Shown: positions 18,257 through 27,715, counted from the stretch's first letter. The stretch is DNA of 64,000 bases from JBAXXL01 sp037127915 (GCA_037127915.1 JBAXXL010000007.1:49887-113886), one strand, 5' to 3'. Numbers and translations are program-made. Notes: generated by a model not told the origin, from the sequence alone.

Positions 18257-18644
18257 TTTTAATTTCTAAAATATGAGTTATTTTTTGGAATTTCACGGAC
18301 ACAACGTTTCTAATTAAATTCGAATAGCATTATTTTATTGATATGTTGCTATTTAAACAGATATTGTTTATCACGGTATATCGGATTTTGTCTATAATAA
18401 TTCCACTATAAGCCTTTATATGATATATTTACGCAATTATCTTAACAAAAATCTGTAATCAGAGGATTCGTTCAAAGTTCTGTTTTACCTATAATGTTTT
18501 CATTATTAGAGACTTCTCTATGAAATATTTTCGATTTTTGCGTGATTTCAAGGCATTTTTTTACTATGAATGTTTGTTTTTGTTAAATAATATGTAATTT
18601 TGAAGATATTGAATCTACAAATAAGAAAATAAAGATATTTATAA
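18257..18644. other. 388-bp gap without a gene
   Basis: AT-rich sequence with no convincing ORF, tRNA or strong terminator hairpin. Only the promoter at its right end (18573-18602) can be supported. The left part may hold the untranslated end of the PH/SHOCT transcript. Confidence 0.5.
18573..18602 (+). promoter_or_regulatory. Predicted promoter (TTTG, 18 bases, TAATTTTG)
   Basis: TTTG at 18573-18576 and TAATTTTG at 18595-18602 fit the Bacteroidota-type promoter. They lie 43 bases before the nitronate monooxygenase ATG. Confidence 0.6.
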
Positions 18645-19739
18645 ATGATAAATAAAAGCGTACAATCAGAGGTATTAAAAACCATACCCTCTTTGAAAAT
18701 CGGCAACTTAGTAATCAACCCACCAATAGTTCAAGGTGGAATGGGTGTACGAGTTTCAGGCCCCAATTTAGCCGCCGCCGTTGCTAATGAAGGTGCTGTC
18801 GGGACGATAGCAAGTGTCGGCCTTTCTGACTACATAAACAATCCAAATGCGGCATTTGACGGTCAAACGACCGAGGCGTTGCGAGAAGCAATTCGCCTTG
18901 CTAAATCAAAATCTAACGGTGTTATTGCTGTCAATATTCTAGTCGTCTTATCTAATTATGAAGATTTAGTTAAGGTCTGTGTCGAAGAAAATGTCGATAT
19001 AATTGTCTGCGGTTCAGGCTTACCCTTAGATTTACCTAAGTTTACCCAAGGAACCGACATAAAAATCATACCAATAGTTTCCTCTACCCGAGCGTTTAAC
19101 ATTATTTATCAGAAATGGAAAAAGAATTATAATAAAATCCCGGATGCTGTTATTGTCGAAGGTGTCGAAGCCGGCGGACACATTGGATTTTCTTATGATG
19201 ACATAGTTAACCATACAGCTCCCAAACTTGAATCAATAATCGAAGAAATGGTTGTATTGATGAAAACTATTAGCGAGGATATTCCAATCATTGCGGCAGG
19301 TGGAATTTTTGATGGTAATGACATAGCAAGATTTCTTAAATTAGGTGCCTCGGGTGTCCAAATGGCTACCCGCTTCGTCTGTACAGACGAATGTGATGTA
19401 GATATCAAATTCAAGGAAGCTTATATTACTGCCCAAAAAGACGATTTAGAAATTATTAAAAGCCCTGTTGGTTTACCTGGTCGAGTTATAAAAAATAATT
19501 TTGTTACTCGAATATTAAATGGTGAAACTTCTCCTTTTAATTGCCCTTACAGATGTCTTCGTACCTGCAATCCTAAACAAGCACCATATTGTATTGCTCG
19601 TGTTCTAAGTAGCTCTGCTCAAGGCATTTTCGAAAATGCTTTCGCATTTGCCGGTTCTAATGCCTTCAGATGTACTGAAATTGTTTCTGTGAAATCTTTA
19701 ATTGCTACTTTGAAACGAGAATTATTAGCCGCATATTAG
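18645..19739 (+). CDS. Nitronate monooxygenase / FabK-like FMN oxidoreductase
   Basis: A 364-residue TIM-barrel flavoprotein of the 2-nitropropane dioxygenase/FabK family. FMN-site features are PPIVQGGMGVRVSG near residue 25, VEGVEAGGHIGF with the family His, and the phosphate-binding AAGGIFDGNDIARFLKLGASGVQMATRF. The C-terminal segment has four closely spaced Cys (CPYRCLRTCNP ... YCIA) seen in the Bacteroidota/Firmicutes branch. Members either detoxify alkyl nitronates or reduce enoyl-ACP, and the sequence does not settle which. The gene is followed on the same strand by a KAS III gene 174 bases downstream, which gives a weak hint toward lipid metabolism. Confidence 0.82.
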   Translation: MINKSVQSEVLKTIPSLKIGNLVINPPIVQGGMGVRVSGPNLAAAVANEGAVGTIASVGLSDYINNPNAAFDGQTTEALREAIRLAKSKSNGVIAVNILVVLSNYEDLVKVCVEENVDIIVCGSGLPLDLPKFTQGTDIKIIPIVSSTRAFNIIYQKWKKNYNKIPDAVIVEGVEAGGHIGFSYDDIVNHTAPKLESIIEEMVVLMKTISEDIPIIAAGGIFDGNDIARFLKLGASGVQMATRFVCTDECDVDIKFKEAYITAQKDDLEIIKSPVGLPGRVIKNNFVTRILNGETSPFNCPYRCLRTCNPKQAPYCIARVLSSSAQGIFENAFAFAGSNAFRCTEIVSVKSLIATLKRELLAAY

Positions 19740-19913
19740 AATTCTTAGAATTATTAACCCACTATACTTAATGCAAATTAAGATAGAATTATTGACAATT
19801 ATTATTACTTTATTTTATCATCAATTTTTTATTCATAATTTCATTTTTTTTTCTAATTGAATATTATTAGATTAATAATTTGAATTTATTTTAATACATG
19901 AACAGGTAACATT

Positions 19914-20996
19914 ATGAATGAATTAGTTAATACTATTATAATCGGAACCGGTAAATTTATTCCGAAAAACATAATCAAAAACATTGATTTTCTTCAAAAC
20001 GAATTTTATAATGCTAATGGCGAAAAAAACGCCCGCTCGAATGAAGAAATCATTCAAAAATTCCAAGAAATAACCGAAATAGAAGAAAGACGTTATGCCG
20101 ACGATGATCATGTTACATCGGATTTAGCTTATTTTGCCGCTAAAGATGCTTTAGATTCTTCAAATATAGATATGGAAAGTCTTGATTATATTATTGTTGC
20201 TCACAATTTTGGCGACGTAAAAAAAGACAATCCCCGAACAGATATAGTACCAACCTTAGCTTCCAGAGTTAAAGCCAAATTAGGAATTATTAACCCTTTA
20301 ACAATAGCTTATGATATTCCTTTCGGATGTCCGGGCTGGTTACAAGGTGTAATCCAAGCAAACTATTACATCAAATCAGGTGATGCTAAACGTATTATGA
20401 TTATTGGTTCAGAAGCATTATCAAGAATTTCTGATCCTCATGATATTGACAGCATGATTTATTCCGATGGTGCGGGTGCTGTAATCCTTGAGCAAAAAAT
20501 CAGTGAAACGGAAACCGGTATTTTAGCGCATCTTACTCGCTCCGATACAATTAAGCACGCATCATTATTAACAATGGACTTATCATATAATCCTGATTAC
20601 GGAAAAGAGACTTTGTTTTTAAAGATGAATGGCCGCAAACTTTATGAATATGCTTTAACAACAGTTCCGGGTGCAATTAAAGCGTGTATTGATAAAGCTG
20701 GATTAGAATTAAAAGACATTAAAAAATTGCTCATTCACCAAGCAAATGCAAAAATGGACGAAGCAATTTTACAAAGATTATTAAAACTTTATAATACAAA
20801 AGAAGTGCCGCCATACATAATGCCTATGACAATTGCAAAACTTGGCAATAACTCTGTTGCAACATTACCAATATTATTAGATTTACTTTTAAAAGGTGAA
20901 TTACCTGACCATTCATTGCAATCAGGTGATATAGTTGTGTTTGCTTCAGTTGGTGCAGGTATGAATGTTAACGCATTTGTTTATAAATTTCCATAG
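19914..20996 (+). CDS. 3-oxoacyl-ACP synthase III family protein
   Basis: A 360-residue thiolase-fold condensing enzyme. The catalytic triad is visible: Cys139 in PFGCPGW, His275 in LLIHQANAKM and Asn312 in LGNNSVAT. FabH enzymes condense an acyl-CoA with malonyl-ACP. At 360 residues it is about 40 longer than housekeeping FabH, with an insertion around residues 33-60 and 95-112, so it may use an unusual starter or act in a secondary pathway. It sits between the nitronate monooxygenase/FabK-like gene and an MFS exporter (22 bp spacing), which could be a small lipid-related unit. Confidence 0.85.
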   Translation: MNELVNTIIIGTGKFIPKNIIKNIDFLQNEFYNANGEKNARSNEEIIQKFQEITEIEERRYADDDHVTSDLAYFAAKDALDSSNIDMESLDYIIVAHNFGDVKKDNPRTDIVPTLASRVKAKLGIINPLTIAYDIPFGCPGWLQGVIQANYYIKSGDAKRIMIIGSEALSRISDPHDIDSMIYSDGAGAVILEQKISETETGILAHLTRSDTIKHASLLTMDLSYNPDYGKETLFLKMNGRKLYEYALTTVPGAIKACIDKAGLELKDIKKLLIHQANAKMDEAILQRLLKLYNTKEVPPYIMPMTIAKLGNNSVATLPILLDLLLKGELPDHSLQSGDIVVFASVGAGMNVNAFVYKFP

Positions 20997-21018
20997 TTAA
21001 ACAGCTTGGAGAATATTA

Positions 21019-22209
21019 ATGAAATTCATTAGTAGAATCTCGAGAACAGTTTGGGTTCTATCGCTTGTAAGTTTATTTACAGATATTTCAAGCGAAATGC
21101 TCTATCCGATTATGCCGATATATTTAAAAAGTATCGGCTTTTCTATTTTACTAATCGGCATTTTAGAAGGTTGCGCAGAAGCTACTGCCGGTTTGAGCAA
21201 AGGCTATTTCGGCAAATTGTCGGATATAAAAAACAAACGCCTTCCTTTCGTTCAATTAGGTTATCTTTTAAGCGCAGTTTCTAAACCTATGATTGCCCTC
21301 TTTACAAACGCGTGGTGGGTTTTCTCAGCACGAACCTTGGATAGGTTAGGCAAAGGTATAAGAACCGGTGCGAGAGACGCTCTGCTATCAGATGAAGCTA
21401 CTCCCGAAACCAAAGGAACGGTTTTTGGTTTCCACAGGGCAATGGACACTGTTGGAGCGGCTATCGGACCAATTGTAGCTCTGACTTTCCTCTATTTCTT
21501 CCCCGGGAAATATAGAATCCTGTTTTTTATAGCTTTTCTACCCGGATTGATAGGAGTTTTCACAACCCTATTGATAAAAGAAAAGAAATCTCAACCAGTG
21601 CCAAGCAAAACGAAGAACACTTTCTTTAGTTTTTTGAAATACCTACCTCAGAGCCATAAAGAATACAAAATATTACTAATAGGATTGCTCGCGTTTACGT
21701 TGTTTAATAGTTCCGATGTATTCTTATTGCTGATGCTTAAGCATCAAGGTATGAGCGATATAGGATTAATTGGAGTCTATATCTTTTATAACCTTATCTA
21801 TGCTCTATTCTCCTATCCGGTTGGAATAATAGCCGATAAAATTGGTTTCAAAAGAATTTTTGTAATTGGATTGATTATATTTAGCGGTGTATATCTGGGA
21901 ATGGCTTTTAATACAGCCACTTTTGGTTTTTATGCACTATTCTTTTTCTATGGAATTTATGCCGCTTGTACAGAAGGAGTTTCAAAAGCTTGGATAAGCA
22001 ATATTTCCGATAGAAAAGATACTGCCACGGCTATTGGGACTTATGAAGCATTTAAAAGTATCGCTACACTGATTGCAAGCTCTGTCGCAGGATTAATTTG
22101 GCAATTTAGGGGAGCATCGACTACCTTTATTGTAACAGCTATTGCAGTAATATGCGTATCTTTATACTTTATAATAATATCAGGACGTAAGGTAGAAATA
22201 CCAAAATAA
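21019..22209 (+). CDS. Major facilitator superfamily transporter
   Basis: A 396-residue membrane protein with about twelve hydrophobic segments. The MFS signature between helices 2 and 3 reads GYFGKLSDIKNKR, and the second conserved block is ARTLDRLGKGIRTGARDALLSDE, typical of a drug/metabolite efflux subgroup that is common in Bacteroidota. The ribosome site GGAG is about seven bases before the ATG. It follows the KAS III gene by 22 bases and is probably in the same transcript. The substrate is unknown. Confidence 0.85.
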   Translation: MKFISRISRTVWVLSLVSLFTDISSEMLYPIMPIYLKSIGFSILLIGILEGCAEATAGLSKGYFGKLSDIKNKRLPFVQLGYLLSAVSKPMIALFTNAWWVFSARTLDRLGKGIRTGARDALLSDEATPETKGTVFGFHRAMDTVGAAIGPIVALTFLYFFPGKYRILFFIAFLPGLIGVFTTLLIKEKKSQPVPSKTKNTFFSFLKYLPQSHKEYKILLIGLLAFTLFNSSDVFLLLMLKHQGMSDIGLIGVYIFYNLIYALFSYPVGIIADKIGFKRIFVIGLIIFSGVYLGMAFNTATFGFYALFFFYGIYAACTEGVSKAWISNISDRKDTATAIGTYEAFKSIATLIASSVAGLIWQFRGASTTFIVTAIAVICVSLYFIIISGRKVEIPK

Positions 22210-22316
22210 AAAAACAGCTCCAGGGTCAAACAAACAATCGACTGACAAATTAATTCTAGTGTGCAAAAACTAAAATGATTGTATGTAACTTGGAGCAGTA
22301 ATTCTAAATTATTTAA

Positions 22317-22347
22317 TTATAAGGGTGTATATGTAACACCCTTATAA
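22317..22347 (-). terminator. Strong hairpin after the FISUMP gene
   Basis: Perfect 12-bp stem TTATAAGGGTGT (22317-22328) with ACACCCTTATAA (22336-22347) and a 7-base loop, 18 bases past the stop of the - strand gene. The following T run is poor, so termination efficiency is uncertain. It may also serve the convergent MFS transcript. Confidence 0.6.
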
Positions 22348-22365
22348 AGTGTAAAAAAAGGTATA

Positions 22366-23991
22366 TTATCTTGTAATTACTATTTTTGTGGAGGTGGTAT
22401 AATCATCAACTTTTGTTTTAATTATATAAACACCACTTTCTAAATTAGATCCTTCAATTGTGAATGACTTCTCACCTATCGCTAAAATTCCATCATAAAT
22501 TACTTTCACTATTCTACCGTTAATGTCGCATAATTCAATTTGGATATGTTTTGTTTCAAGCATGTTAATTACGCATTTGGTAGAACTATTAAACGGATTG
22601 GGGTTAACATTAATAGAGAAAATCGAATTATCATCACCAACCGCACCCTGTCCACTGGCTTTGCCTGTAATAGCAACATCTTTTTGCGGTGTACCTTCAT
22701 CGTTAGAATAAATCCTCAATGTAGCTGTATAATCTCCAATTTCTAACGGATTAAATGTTACATCAATTTGAATAGAATCTTTACCGTCAATATATACAGG
22801 ACCCGAAAAAGTATTGATTGAAAAGGCTTCTTTATTATTATTCAATAGTTGAACATTATTAATCTTCAATTCTCCATCACCACTATTTTTAATAGAAAAC
22901 TTCTTGGTTTTGGAAGAACCCTCTTCTAATAAACCCATATCAAAGCTAGATGCACAGCTGATTTGCGGTTTGGAGGAAATCCCCTTACCCGATAAATTTA
23001 ATGTATAATCTGTATTTGTTTCATCGTTGGATGTAATTACTAATTGAGAATTATATTGCTTGCTTTCTTTCGGTGTAAATTTGACAACAACAGTTTCTGT
23101 TCTGCCGGCACCGATTTTTAATGGGAATCCCGGATTCATAAACACAAAAGCCTTGTCAGGATTATTATTTATAACCATTTTACTTATTGACAATACAGCA
23201 TCACCTGCGTTTTTAATCTTCAATTCGAATTCTTTTGTGGAATCTATTTCGGCTTCACCAAACTTTATATCTGTATCAATTATATTTATTAGCGGTTTAG
23301 GCGTATTACTTGAATCTGCAATACAACGAATACATACACCGATAGATTTTGGTATGTTCATTAAAACAAATGTCGAAGCACCGATTTCAATTACCGGAGC
23401 ATTTTCGGCATCGGCTTGTTCTGAAGTGTAGTAATAAGTTCTTGTATCGGCGGCGGTTGCACTTACTCTAAAACTTCCGGTGAAAGTACATCTGTAGCCT
23501 GTTAATAGGGCATTAAAACCGGACGAACCTCCGGTGAGCATAGCAGTTGCTAGTGTTGGTTGATCTTTAGCTCCAATAGTGGCAAACAGAGTATTCCACT
23601 CCGCGTTTGAAGGAATATGCCAACCGTTTGGACAAATTCCACGAGTTGGAAGTTGAGGTTGTTGGCCTGTATAATTTTGCAGTGCCTCTTTCCATTCGTA
23701 AAATCCGCCTCTTTTCATTTGACCATTAGTTCCATCACATCCTTGAGTACCGTTATCCCAACAATAACGTTCAATTTTTCCATTATCACTCATTTGATAA
23801 CCAGCCTGTGTGGACATAATCAGTTCACCCACATTTAAATTTTCGGTCATCCACACTTGTGAACCGATTTGTGCCGTTCTATATACTTTGCTATCACGTG
23901 GATCGGTGAAGTCTTCGCCTGGAACCCAAGCATACGTAGCAACAGACCAAAAGCCAATTATTACAGCTATAATTGTAAATAATCTTTTCAT
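22366..23991 (-). CDS. T9SS-exported FISUMP and choice-of-anchor-D protein
   Basis: A 541-residue secreted protein. Signal peptide at 1-22. Residues 25-225 are a Fibrobacter succinogenes major-paralogous (FISUMP) domain: QVWMTENLNVG, GGFYEWKEAL, ICPNGWHIPSNAEWN and the closing GVCIRCI. Two choice-of-anchor-D/ASH-like beta domains follow at about 235-340 and 345-445 (FTPKESKQYNSQLVITSNDE and FNPLEIGDYTATLRIYSNDE are the repeat signatures). A T9SS type A sorting domain ends the protein (NVNPNPFNSSTKC, ending TKIVITR). The ribosome site GGGAAG lies before the ATG. FISUMP domains are surface-protein modules of unknown binding function. Confidence 0.83.
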   Translation of the reverse strand: MKRLFTIIAVIIGFWSVATYAWVPGEDFTDPRDSKVYRTAQIGSQVWMTENLNVGELIMSTQAGYQMSDNGKIERYCWDNGTQGCDGTNGQMKRGGFYEWKEALQNYTGQQPQLPTRGICPNGWHIPSNAEWNTLFATIGAKDQPTLATAMLTGGSSGFNALLTGYRCTFTGSFRVSATAADTRTYYYTSEQADAENAPVIEIGASTFVLMNIPKSIGVCIRCIADSSNTPKPLINIIDTDIKFGEAEIDSTKEFELKIKNAGDAVLSISKMVINNNPDKAFVFMNPGFPLKIGAGRTETVVVKFTPKESKQYNSQLVITSNDETNTDYTLNLSGKGISSKPQISCASSFDMGLLEEGSSKTKKFSIKNSGDGELKINNVQLLNNNKEAFSINTFSGPVYIDGKDSIQIDVTFNPLEIGDYTATLRIYSNDEGTPQKDVAITGKASGQGAVGDDNSIFSINVNPNPFNSSTKCVINMLETKHIQIELCDINGRIVKVIYDGILAIGEKSFTIEGSNLESGVYIIKTKVDDYTTSTKIVITR

Positions 23992-24047
23992 AATAAATCT
24001 TCCCTTTTATTAAAAAAATGAAATTAATTTTCTAAATTTATTAAATG

Positions 24048-24055
24048 TAAAATTA
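24048..24055 (-). promoter_or_regulatory. Candidate TAATTTTA promoter variant of the FISUMP gene
   Basis: On the - strand the sequence reads TTAATTTTACATT, one base off the TAnnTTTG consensus. An almost identical block stands before the T9SS gene at 27673. Confidence 0.35.
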
Positions 24056-24079
24056 AAAAAAATTCTGATATGTTGTACT

Positions 24080-25483
24080 CTATCTTTTAATATTTATTTT
24101 TTTAAAGTAACTTTTACCGTTATTGGTTAGTTCTATGAGATAACAACCAGATGGAATGTTACTAATATCAACTTCGAGAGAAATTCTTCCTATTGGGGAA
24201 ATTTTATCTGTAATTTGTTTTACAATTTTTCCATCTAAATTGATTATTTGAATTTTGATATTAGTTGATGTGGTTACTTTGTAATCAATCCTTAATACGT
24301 TTTCCGCAGGATTTGGATAAACATTAAAATTATCTATTAATTGTTCTGCATCATCGATACTTGAATAACTGCTATCCGCTTCGGCAAAAAATTCAATATA
24401 CTCTTTGTTGCTGTTATTAAAATAATTACTAAAGAGCATTTTCGCGTAACCTTGCCCCTTTTTACCCGTTCTGAAAGCTAATTTAAAAACCTTGGTCTCA
24501 AGCGGTTTCAAATACATTACAACACTATCCATATCAATCGGAAAACCGCCATCGGCTGAAAAGTTTACCATCCAATCCATCGGTATGTTTTGGTCTGCAA
24601 CTTTAATATCTATAAACATTTCTTTGTCCGATGTATTTGTAATTTCGGCTGATAACTCTAAGCTATTTCCAGGAATTCCTTTAACTTTATTCTGTGAAAT
24701 ATTCGTGATAAAAACAGTGTTCTTATAGAATTCTGTAGTTTTTGATAATAATGCTCTTATATCGCGTAGCATATAATATCCCTTGTTGTTCATCCACGAA
24801 TTGAACCAGGAATTTCTACCGACAACTACACCGTCCGGAGTGATCAAGTATGCAATTACCGCACCCGGTCCAAAATGAGTCCAATATTCATTACAAGGTC
24901 CATCAATCAAAATTTCAGATTTGATATTTAAGCTTTCTGATGTTAGTCTTACCATATCCTTGCGTTCGAGATAGGTCTTTGGTTGACGGAAATATATACC
25001 TTCGGCTTCATTTTGTGGAGTTATCCAAACTTCTCCGGGAGAATTCGTATAGGGACTAACATCAACAACGGGATGTGCTTCAACACAATAAACAATAAAT
25101 GTAGAAAGTCTATCATAGAAATCGTCATAAATAGCGTTAAGATTCTTATATCTTAATCGAAATACAGGACAAGTATAGCTACCAGTTACGATTAAAATAG
25201 GCTTTCCTTTGGAAAGCTCGTTTTTAATATTAAACTCTTTATCATCAAGAGTATAAAGTGTAAAATCCGGAATAGTATCACCAATTTGATAACCGTAGGA
25301 TTTAAAAGAATTATCCGGAGCAAAGGGAATTTCGCATATTAAATCTGTATCCTGCGGCTTTACACTTTGCCCAATAAATGGCTTTAATTTTATATCTTGC
25401 CCGGATAAATCATCGAACAAAATACAAACAAATAGCATAAGACAAAGAAACTTCTTTAACTCAATTATCGTCATTCTTAACAT
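24080..25483 (-). CDS. T9SS-exported deiodinase/redoxin-like protein
   Basis: A 467-residue protein with an N-terminal hydrophobic signal region (about 10-29). Residues 65-250 show a thioredoxin fold of the iodothyronine-deiodinase/AhpC type: IPDFTLYTLDD, the active-site segment GSYTCPVFR with Cys105 where animal deiodinases have selenocysteine, and VEAHPVVDVSPY, which matches the deiodinase EEAHP region. The codon at the active site is TGT, so no selenocysteine is needed. A beta domain (about 270-370) leads to the T9SS sorting domain (VYPNPAENVLRI, ending FKKINIKR). A peroxidase or other thiol activity outside the cell is possible. The start is supported by GAGAG eight bases upstream. Confidence 0.75.
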   Translation of the reverse strand: MLRMTIIELKKFLCLMLFVCILFDDLSGQDIKLKPFIGQSVKPQDTDLICEIPFAPDNSFKSYGYQIGDTIPDFTLYTLDDKEFNIKNELSKGKPILIVTGSYTCPVFRLRYKNLNAIYDDFYDRLSTFIVYCVEAHPVVDVSPYTNSPGEVWITPQNEAEGIYFRQPKTYLERKDMVRLTSESLNIKSEILIDGPCNEYWTHFGPGAVIAYLITPDGVVVGRNSWFNSWMNNKGYYMLRDIRALLSKTTEFYKNTVFITNISQNKVKGIPGNSLELSAEITNTSDKEMFIDIKVADQNIPMDWMVNFSADGGFPIDMDSVVMYLKPLETKVFKLAFRTGKKGQGYAKMLFSNYFNNSNKEYIEFFAEADSSYSSIDDAEQLIDNFNVYPNPAENVLRIDYKVTTSTNIKIQIINLDGKIVKQITDKISPIGRISLEVDISNIPSGCYLIELTNNGKSYFKKINIKR

Positions 25484-25540
25484 AATTTAACTCTCAAAAT
25501 TTCACATTAGAAAGTATAAAATCACTTAGTTTGCAGAATG

Positions 25541-27673
25541 TTACCTTACTACAATTTTATCCGTCAAACTGCCATCCGCAGAATGAACTCTTACAAAATA
25601 AACGCCCGCGGCGACTCTTGAATTTTCGGAATTAGTTAAGTTCCATATAAATTCCTGCTGACCTGCTGAAACACTTCCATTGAATAAAGTTTTTACTCTA
25701 ATACCGCTTTGATTAAATACTTCGACATTGATTGTGGAAGCGCTTAATAAATTCAACGATATTGTGCTTTCAGTTTCTGCCGGATTAGGATATGAATTAA
25801 TAGAGAACAATGCGTCATCGCTAACAGAAGAAGAATACATAATATCAACCTTTGCCGCTTTACCATGTGCGTAATATGTACCGGTATTTGAAGTTAACAA
25901 TTCGGCAGTTCGTACTTGGAAATAAATCCTGCCTTCTTTGGCAACATCAACTATCATTTCATTTGTTGTAAGGGGTTGTGTATTTACTTTAGTCCAAGAA
26001 TCTTCAGTTCCGTACCGCATATAGACGTTATAGTGATATACATTTTCGGTTAGCGCGGCATCCCATTTTAATTGCACAGAGTTTTTGCTATTTTGAACAG
26101 CTGATAGATTTTGTATTGAACAGGTTAGGTAACTATCCATTCTTAAAGTCGGATCACCTAATAAGCACATTTGCCTTCCGGCCAACCCGTTATCCTCAGT
26201 TCCCCAACTGCCATTATTTGGATTATTAAATAAATTAGCATAATAAATTCGTCCTTCATCTGAGTCATTATTTTGGCTTGTTGTTACACTTTTTCCAATA
26301 GGTTTACCCATACCCATTTCGTGAAAATACCAATGTGGTCTTCCGTCCCAACAGCTAGTTAGTGCTGAAGAATCAGAACATAAAGCGGCGCGTAATATAT
26401 TATTCGAATTATCCCAATCACCGAAATATGACCCAAACATAAATGTAAAAATTGCATTGATGTTTTTTCCAACAAAATCAGTTGTAACACCAACACCATT
26501 ACAACTTTGATATGATCCGCCACCCGTACCATAAGCCATTAAGTATTTTCCTTCGACAAGAGTCTGAATATACTGGTATTCATCAATTCCCGTAACATTT
26601 TCGTTCCCGCATAATGATGCAATATTTCGCCAACCCGAAGAAGCAAAACCTTCAAGCATAGTTTTAAAGTTATCCATTACTATCCCGCGCTTAGGAAAAT
26701 CCTTTTTGCCGCCTATTCTATATGAATGATCTTTGTTCAAATATGCTCTTAATAATTCTATTTCAGGATTTTCCCAACCTGATTTATGAAAAGCCTGCAT
26801 ATTGTATAAATCAACTCTTCCCACACCCAGTTCGGTATTAAAGGAACCAAGAGCATCTAAATCAAATTTACCATCGTTGGGAACATTACGATTTTCAGGT
26901 CTGTCTGCAGAAGAAGTTTTAACGTTGAAATCAGTCCAACCCGTATTATCCATTTCACCATAATACATATCAGCAGGCCAAGCACCAACATGTTCTGGAT
27001 GTCCATCAGTATTAGATATTCCTGAATAAGGTACCGGCACTCTGCCAAATAAAAATACTGTCGTTATTTTTTTATCTTTAGCCCATTCGTCTGCAATGAC
27101 TTTTTTTACTTTTTTCACTTTGGCGCCGTTGAATTGTTCGGCTCTTGTTACTAAGCGCAAAACTACAGCCCAGCCTTCGTTTTCCATATCGCTTATTAAA
27201 CGGCTTACTTGAGCGTAAAGCGGTTCATAGACTGTTGAATCTACCAAAAGCAGTACTTTCCCCATTTCATATTCCCGTGCTTCTATGCCGCCTTCTACAT
27301 AACCGAAACCATAATAATTTTTGGGGTTATTATTTCCATAATTATAGATTGCTTTGCCTAAAGCCGCGATTTTGTACGTATAACGCTCACCTATGACAAC
27401 GCTTTTATCGATGTAGCTGTAAATACCTGAATCAACATTAGCGATGGCGGTAGTTGGGAAAGCAATATCGGTAGCTTTCTTTCTATAAATCTCGTATTTT
27501 ATTTGTGAATCGTTTGGTGCCCAGCTCAGCATTAATTGTGGTTCTGTCCCACCTGTCGCTTGAGCATTAATCATCACAGCATGGTCTTGGTTTTTTAAAT
27601 CCCTATAAGCGGATAAATCCATATAAGCAATTGATAATACAAAGAGAATGATAATAAGTAATCTTGTTCTCAT
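25541..27673 (-). CDS. T9SS-exported C25-peptidase-like protein, apparently inactive
   Basis: A 710-residue secreted protein with a signal peptide (1-22), an FN3-like domain (about 35-110), a large central domain (about 135-515), a second FN3-like domain (about 530-625) and a T9SS sorting domain (SYPNPAETESTISL, ending DKIVVR). The central domain follows the caspase-like fold of C25 gingipain relatives: VFLFGRVPVPYSG, PADMYYGEMD, GVGRVDLYN and the closing LLGDPTLR. The usual GHG segment is replaced by YGTGGGS (381-387), and the usual Cys-containing strand reads FMFGSYFGDWD (411-421). Both catalytic residues therefore seem lost. It may be a structural or binding relative. The ribosome site AGGAGAG lies before the ATG. 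Confidence 0.75.
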   Translation of the reverse strand: MRTRLLIIILFVLSIAYMDLSAYRDLKNQDHAVMINAQATGGTEPQLMLSWAPNDSQIKYEIYRKKATDIAFPTTAIANVDSGIYSYIDKSVVIGERYTYKIAALGKAIYNYGNNNPKNYYGFGYVEGGIEAREYEMGKVLLLVDSTVYEPLYAQVSRLISDMENEGWAVVLRLVTRAEQFNGAKVKKVKKVIADEWAKDKKITTVFLFGRVPVPYSGISNTDGHPEHVGAWPADMYYGEMDNTGWTDFNVKTSSADRPENRNVPNDGKFDLDALGSFNTELGVGRVDLYNMQAFHKSGWENPEIELLRAYLNKDHSYRIGGKKDFPKRGIVMDNFKTMLEGFASSGWRNIASLCGNENVTGIDEYQYIQTLVEGKYLMAYGTGGGSYQSCNGVGVTTDFVGKNINAIFTFMFGSYFGDWDNSNNILRAALCSDSSALTSCWDGRPHWYFHEMGMGKPIGKSVTTSQNNDSDEGRIYYANLFNNPNNGSWGTEDNGLAGRQMCLLGDPTLRMDSYLTCSIQNLSAVQNSKNSVQLKWDAALTENVYHYNVYMRYGTEDSWTKVNTQPLTTNEMIVDVAKEGRIYFQVRTAELLTSNTGTYYAHGKAAKVDIMYSSSVSDDALFSINSYPNPAETESTISLNLLSASTINVEVFNQSGIRVKTLFNGSVSAGQQEFIWNLTNSENSRVAAGVYFVRVHSADGSLTDKIVVR

Positions 27674-27707
27674 GAAACTCTCCTAAAAATATTAAATAAA
27701 TATAATG

Positions 27708-27715
27708 TAAAATTA
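27708..27715 (-). promoter_or_regulatory. Candidate TAATTTTA promoter variant of the C25-like gene
   Basis: The - strand reads TTAATTTTACATTAT preceded by a long T run, nearly the same as the block before the FISUMP gene (24048-24055). Confidence 0.35.

Noticed and set aside
18257..18644. Possible small RNA or tRNA in the gap before the nitronate monooxygenase
   Set aside because: No cloverleaf, no TTCRA arm and no strong hairpin followed by T could be found.
22215..22300. GCTCCA and TGGAGC arms about 70 bases apart after the MFS gene
   Set aside because: Six bases only and a very long loop. No T run, so it is not a credible terminator.
24080..25483. Selenocysteine in the deiodinase-like protein
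   Set aside because: The active-site codon is TGT (Cys), with no in-frame TGA.
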